Made by a program: the position numbers and the translations under genes. Of a stretch of DNA of 8,133 bases, positions 5,729 through 8,133 are shown one piece after another. The DNA is from Pseudomonadota bacterium. Lineage in GTDB: Bacteria > Bdellovibrionota > JAFGOL01. Within the stretch, counting starts at the first letter, position 1. Each line of letters opens with the position of its first letter. The notes beneath the pieces were generated by a model. It was not told the origin of the DNA. It did not search any database and saw nothing but the letters and a program-made list of their open reading frames with translations. Location of the stretch: NCBI GenBank assembly GCA_026390535.1, contig JAPLFT010000181.1, positions 1 through 8,133 of the forward strand. Direction: 5' to 3'.

Positions 5729-6712
5729 ATGAGACTTTTAGTTTTTGCTTCTGGAAGAGGAAGTAATTTTGAGGCTATAGTAGAAGCCTCCAAAAAAAAC
5801 TATCTGCATTCGCAGGTAATTGGACTTCTTTGCGATAAGGAATGTCCTGCAATGGAGATTGCAAAGAAAAATTCCATTCCAGTATCAATAATAAAACCAA
5901 AAGATTATCAGGATAAAAGTATTTATATAAAAACTCTGTTAGACGTTATAAAAAGATATAAGCCTGATTATATAATTCTTGCAGGTTATATGAGGATACT
6001 ACCGGCAGAATTAATAGATGAGTATCCTTTGAAGGTAATAAATATTCATCCGTCGTTATTGCCGCAATTTCCAGGAAAAGATTCAATTGCTAAGGCGTGG
6101 GATTCCGGAGTCAAGATCACCGGTGTTACGGTCCATTATGTTAATGACAGGATGGACGCAGGTCCGATAATTGCACAGGAATTCTTAAAGATCTCCGATA
6201 ATATGAAAAAATCCAGTGGTTTGGAAAAACTGGAAAATAAGATACATAAGATAGAACACAGGATATATCCTGCATCTATAAAAAAACTTACGGAAGAGCC
6301 TTTTGATACTCTGGTAGTTAGCAAATGTCTGACAGGAGTTAACTGCAGATACGATGGTGGCAGTAAGCTCTCAAAAAGGGTGAAAACATTCATAAAGAAT
6401 TTTAATGGCAAGATCGTGGATATATGTCCGGAGCTTGAGGCCGGTTTTGATGTGCCTCGTCCCACGACGGATATAATTAATGGTAAAGCTATGATGAAAG
6501 GTGTAGGTGATATAACGGAAAAACTTGAGAACGCATGTAATAAAATAATATCAAGACTTTCAGGCTCTAAAAAAATACTGGCCATATTAAAGGAAAAAAG
6601 TCCAAGCTGCGGTGTACGCAGTCCAAAAGGAATATTTGCATCCTGTGTGGAAAAAACATTAAATGTAGAAAAAGGATCAGGAGTATTTATAGTGAGTGAA
6701 GAGGATCTATAA
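5729..6712 (+). CDS. purN: PurN glycinamide ribonucleotide transformylase fused to a DUF523 iron-sulfur domain
   Basis: One uninterrupted 327-residue frame with two domains. Residues 1-190 are PurN, which formylates GAR from 10-formyltetrahydrofolate: FASGRGSNFEAI (6-17), LAGYMRIL (84-91), INIHPSLLPQFPG (104-116) with catalytic N105 and H107, D143 in DRMDAGP, and KIEHRIYP (174-181) in the last helix. These align with E. coli N106, H108 and D144. Residues about 192-327 are DUF523: VVSKCLTGVNCRYDGG (196-211), ICPELEAG (232-239), PRPTTDI (243-249) and KEKSPSCGVRSPKG (288-301). The three cysteines expected to hold a [4Fe-4S] cluster, C200, C233 and C294, are all present. The characterised DUF523 member TudS is a thiouracil desulfurase. 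PurN's usual C-terminal tail is replaced by the second domain with almost no linker. The start has no clear Shine-Dalgarno site and probably depends on coupling to purM. The stop overlaps the next ATG by one base (TAATG). Domain assignments are firm; the joint function is unknown. Confidence 0.93.
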   Translation: MRLLVFASGRGSNFEAIVEASKKNYLHSQVIGLLCDKECPAMEIAKKNSIPVSIIKPKDYQDKSIYIKTLLDVIKRYKPDYIILAGYMRILPAELIDEYPLKVINIHPSLLPQFPGKDSIAKAWDSGVKITGVTVHYVNDRMDAGPIIAQEFLKISDNMKKSSGLEKLENKIHKIEHRIYPASIKKLTEEPFDTLVVSKCLTGVNCRYDGGSKLSKRVKTFIKNFNGKIVDICPELEAGFDVPRPTTDIINGKAMMKGVGDITEKLENACNKIISRLSGSKKILAILKEKSPSCGVRSPKGIFASCVEKTLNVEKGSGVFIVSEEDL

Positions 6713-6957
6713 TGGCCTCAGTAAAGAATAATTACGATGCTGTAATTCTTAGCAGCGGGCTTCCGTCTTTGTTATCCGCGTTGAATTGTATCAATAAAAA
6801 CATGAATATCCTCCTCGTGGATCGTACAGCGGAATATAAGGCAAAGGATAGGGATATTACCTTGTATCCTTATGAGTTGCCTATTTTTGGCCTCACTAAT
6901 TCTGAATATGCCGAAGATTTTAAAATTATTGCTAAGGGAATTTCCCGATTGTCTTGA
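6712..6957 (+). CDS. 5' part of a frameshifted flavoprotein-like gene
   Basis: Begins at the TAATG overlap with purN, with GAGG 7 bases upstream, and would encode 81 residues ending at TGA 6955-6957. Residues 8-38 look like a Rossmann beta-alpha-beta unit of an FAD/NAD-binding protein: YDAVILSSGLPSLLSA followed by a strand ending in the acidic D37 of LLVDR. Two of the three motif glycines are serine (S14, G16, S19), so dinucleotide binding is uncertain. By itself the fragment is too short to be a functional oxidoreductase. Its last residues (after about K71) probably are not native, because the following frame continues the protein better. It is best read as the N-terminus of a 422-residue protein completed by the adjoining frame. 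Similarity to phytoene desaturase/amine oxidase-type flavoproteins is my impression from the fold pattern, not a match to a specific family. Confidence 0.55.
   Translation: MASVKNNYDAVILSSGLPSLLSALNCINKNMNILLVDRTAEYKAKDRDITLYPYELPIFGLTNSEYAEDFKIIAKGISRLS
6922..6925 (+). other. Likely site of a +1 frame change (AAAA run)
   Basis: The first frame reads GAA GAT TTT AAA A and the second continues TTA TTG CTA AGG GAA. Dropping one A gives the fluent peptide EDFKLLLREFPDCLDY, joining 71 and 351 codons into 422 residues. The second frame is open only from 6806, and the first closes at 6957, so the change must fall between these points; the A-run is the most economical place. A tRNA-Lys on AAA could re-pair perfectly one base ahead, but a simple indel or a sequencing error is more likely. 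Confidence 0.45.
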
Positions 6958-7981
6958 TTATTGCGGTGCATTTATAGACGAGATAATGGAAATAGAAGAA
7001 AAAATAATATTTCTTAAAACGCATGGATGGACGGATAAGTTTAAATTCATGTTCAAGAATCCCGTTATGGCTTATAACCTCATGGGATCGGACATAAGCT
7101 TTTTATACGACAAGCATGCTCTTCCGTTAAAGGTTCGCTCCATACTGGATGCCATATTGTTTGTTTTTTCAGGTGTACATAAAAAGAAATTTCCGGCGCT
7201 GGAAGCCATATCCATACTTTCTTCCGTCATTTACGGGGTGTCTGTACCTAATGACGGGATTTATTCTTTTAGATCCAATATCCTTAAAATGTTATCAAAG
7301 AGTGTGGACAGCGAGCATTTTAATGGTGAAATAGATATTAAAAGAAAATCCGGAAAATTTAATATCAATATGGATACCGGTAAACAGCCAATACACTCCG
7401 GACTTATTATTTCCGATTATGATCACATGAAATCCGTTTTTGTACAAAGGATGTTCGAAGTAAAGAACGATTACAGTGACCATATTCTATATCCATATTC
7501 CCTGTACATAAAGATACCTGCTGATGCCGTTCCAAAATCCATGAACAGATGGTTGATATATATAGATGCAGATAAGTCGCAATTGTTGAATTATGACAAT
7601 GTATATGCTGTCAGGACGTTCTTAGAAGAGGAATCTGCCGTACTAAGAATTACCTCCTTTATGGGATACGGTAATTTTGACGTTGATAATTCTATCCATA
7701 GAAATAAAGCTTTGAAGATGTATCAGATATTAAAAAGAATAATTCCCAGTATGGATACCTTTGACCCAGAAATATATCCGGATTTTAACTCCGATGAATT
7801 TGGAACGGAACTCTATAAGTCGCTGTCCAATATTGAGCAGGGCGATGTTGTATATACGGGAATACCTGTTAAAATTAAGGGGACAAAGATCTCAAGAGGG
7901 ATCATATCCTGCGGAAGAGAAGAAAAACCCTATCTGGGATTTGAAGGTATTATGAATAACAGCCTTAAGGAGCTGGATTGA
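6926..7981 (+). CDS. 3' part of the frameshifted flavoprotein-like gene
   Basis: About 351 codons in the frame one base ahead of the 5' part. The frame has an ATG at 6872, but it has no ribosome site and would add a hydrophobic stretch that looks like out-of-frame noise, so independent initiation there is doubtful. The protein-like reading starts near LLLREFPDCLDY. Features that suggest an FAD-dependent oxidoreductase of the phytoene desaturase kind are a helical middle segment (RSILDAILFVFSG), then GIYSFRSNILKML followed by NGEID..., resembling the substrate-domain/second FAD-contact region, and a C-terminal GDVVYTGIPVKIKG segment. The glycine-rich C-terminal FAD motif is poor. I cannot name the substrate or family with confidence. 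No transmembrane segment is obvious. It ends KELD with its stop overlapping the argS start. The long intact downstream frame suggests either very recent damage, a sequence error, or a recoded gene. Confidence 0.5.
   Translation, partial: LLLREFPDCLDYCGAFIDEIMEIEEKIIFLKTHGWTDKFKFMFKNPVMAYNLMGSDISFLYDKHALPLKVRSILDAILFVFSGVHKKKFPALEAISILSSVIYGVSVPNDGIYSFRSNILKMLSKSVDSEHFNGEIDIKRKSGKFNINMDTGKQPIHSGLIISDYDHMKSVFVQRMFEVKNDYSDHILYPYSLYIKIPADAVPKSMNRWLIYIDADKSQLLNYDNVYAVRTFLEEESAVLRITSFMGYGNFDVDNSIHRNKALKMYQILKRIIPSMDTFDPEIYPDFNSDEFGTELYKSLSNIEQGDVVYTGIPVKIKGTKISRGIISCGREEKPYLGFEGIMNNSLKELD
7967..7972 (+). promoter_or_regulatory. Ribosome binding site deciding the TTG start of argS
   Basis: AAGGAG lies inside the last codons of the preceding gene, 5 bases before the TTG at 7978. 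No ATG or GTG occurs nearby in the argS frame before residue 29, so this site supports the TTG start. Confidence 0.7.
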
Positions 7982-8133
7982 AGGAATTTAAAGAACAGAT
8001 ATCTAAACTGATATCCAAAACGCTCGGCATAGACAGCGCGGAGATTTATTCTACTCTGGCAATGCCTCCTCAATCCGATATGGGCGATATAGCCTTTCCG
8101 TGCTTTAAACTTGCCAAAGAAATGTCAAAATCT
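7978..8133 (+). CDS. argS: Arginyl-tRNA synthetase, N-terminal part (runs off the right edge)
   Basis: The first 52 codons of a class I aminoacyl-tRNA synthetase that charges tRNA-Arg. The visible part matches the family's N-terminal tRNA-recognition (Add-1) domain: an amphipathic helix FKEQISKLISKTLG (4-17), then the segment PPQSDMGDIAFPCFKLAK (30-47), which corresponds to the conserved P....GD.A....LAK signature. The catalytic HIGH-type motif lies beyond the window. The start is TTG, overlapping the upstream stop as TTGA, with AAGGAG 5 bases before it. It is co-transcribed with purM, purN and the flavoprotein-like gene, and translation is probably coupled to the latter. Identity rests on a short segment but the pattern is distinctive. 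Confidence 0.85.
   Translation, partial: MKEFKEQISKLISKTLGIDSAEIYSTLAMPPQSDMGDIAFPCFKLAKEMSKS

Noticed and set aside
6136..6585. 149-codon open frame on the minus strand
   Set aside because: It is the antisense shadow of the purN-DUF523 gene, whose sense frame has all expected motifs; the antisense product has no recognisable features.
6936..6946. GGGAATTTCCC near-palindrome just after the proposed frame change, considered as a recoding stimulator
   Set aside because: With only one central base it cannot form a hairpin, and the 5-base arms are too short to weigh.
6949..6957. TTG TCT TGA considered as a prfB-like +1 recoding site
   Set aside because: The slip would move tRNA-Ser from TCT to CTT with poor re-pairing, and the upstream AAGGGA is too far away to mimic the prfB arrangement; the AAAA run explains the junction better.

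Overview
The window is AT-rich bacterial chromosomal DNA, densely packed with housekeeping and accessory metabolic genes. Several features suggest an anaerobic, Gram-negative-type bacterium, possibly from a poorly sampled lineage: a B12/PLP-dependent lysine aminomutase (kamD), two iron-sulfur proteins (a radical SAM/SPASM-like enzyme and a DUF523 domain), a heptose-bisphosphate phosphatase homologue (gmhB) pointing to lipopolysaccharide or a similar surface glycan, and an exported cysteine-rich protein. The sequence alone does not fix the taxon. I see no RNA genes, insertion sequences, CRISPR arrays or phage genes. No stretch longer than about 160 bases lacks a gene.

Layout. (1) Positions 1-1557, minus strand: kamD, the alpha subunit of lysine 5,6-aminomutase. 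Its stop codon overlaps a start codon (ATGA) that is probably kamE, running off the left edge. (2) 1558-1717: a divergent control region with two credible sigma70-type promoters and a dyad between their -35 boxes. (3) 1718-2239, plus: a small exported protein of unknown function with six cysteines and an internal duplication. (4) 2251-4610, minus: a tight galE-gmhB-radical SAM/SPASM operon, probably for surface-sugar metabolism. (5) 4611-4696: a short divergent region with three TTGTGA repeats. (6) 4697-8133, plus: purM, a purN-DUF523 fusion, an unrecognised flavoprotein-like gene broken by a frameshift, and the first 52 codons of argS. Junctions in this last run are 3 bases apart or overlapping (TAATG, TTGA), so it reads as one transcript.

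How the genes fit together. PurM and PurN are two enzymes of de novo IMP synthesis and are often neighbours. Here PurN carries an in-frame C-terminal DUF523 domain with all three expected cluster cysteines. Characterised DUF523 proteins (TudS) are [4Fe-4S] thiouracil desulfurases, so the fusion physically joins a purine-pathway transformylase to a probable iron-sulfur desulfurase-like domain. I consider it the most interesting object in the window. Next are the 422-residue composite protein that needs a +1 frame change at an AAAA run, and the duplicated-cysteine exported protein under its own promoter, back to back with kamD. No self-contained defence or mobile system is visible.
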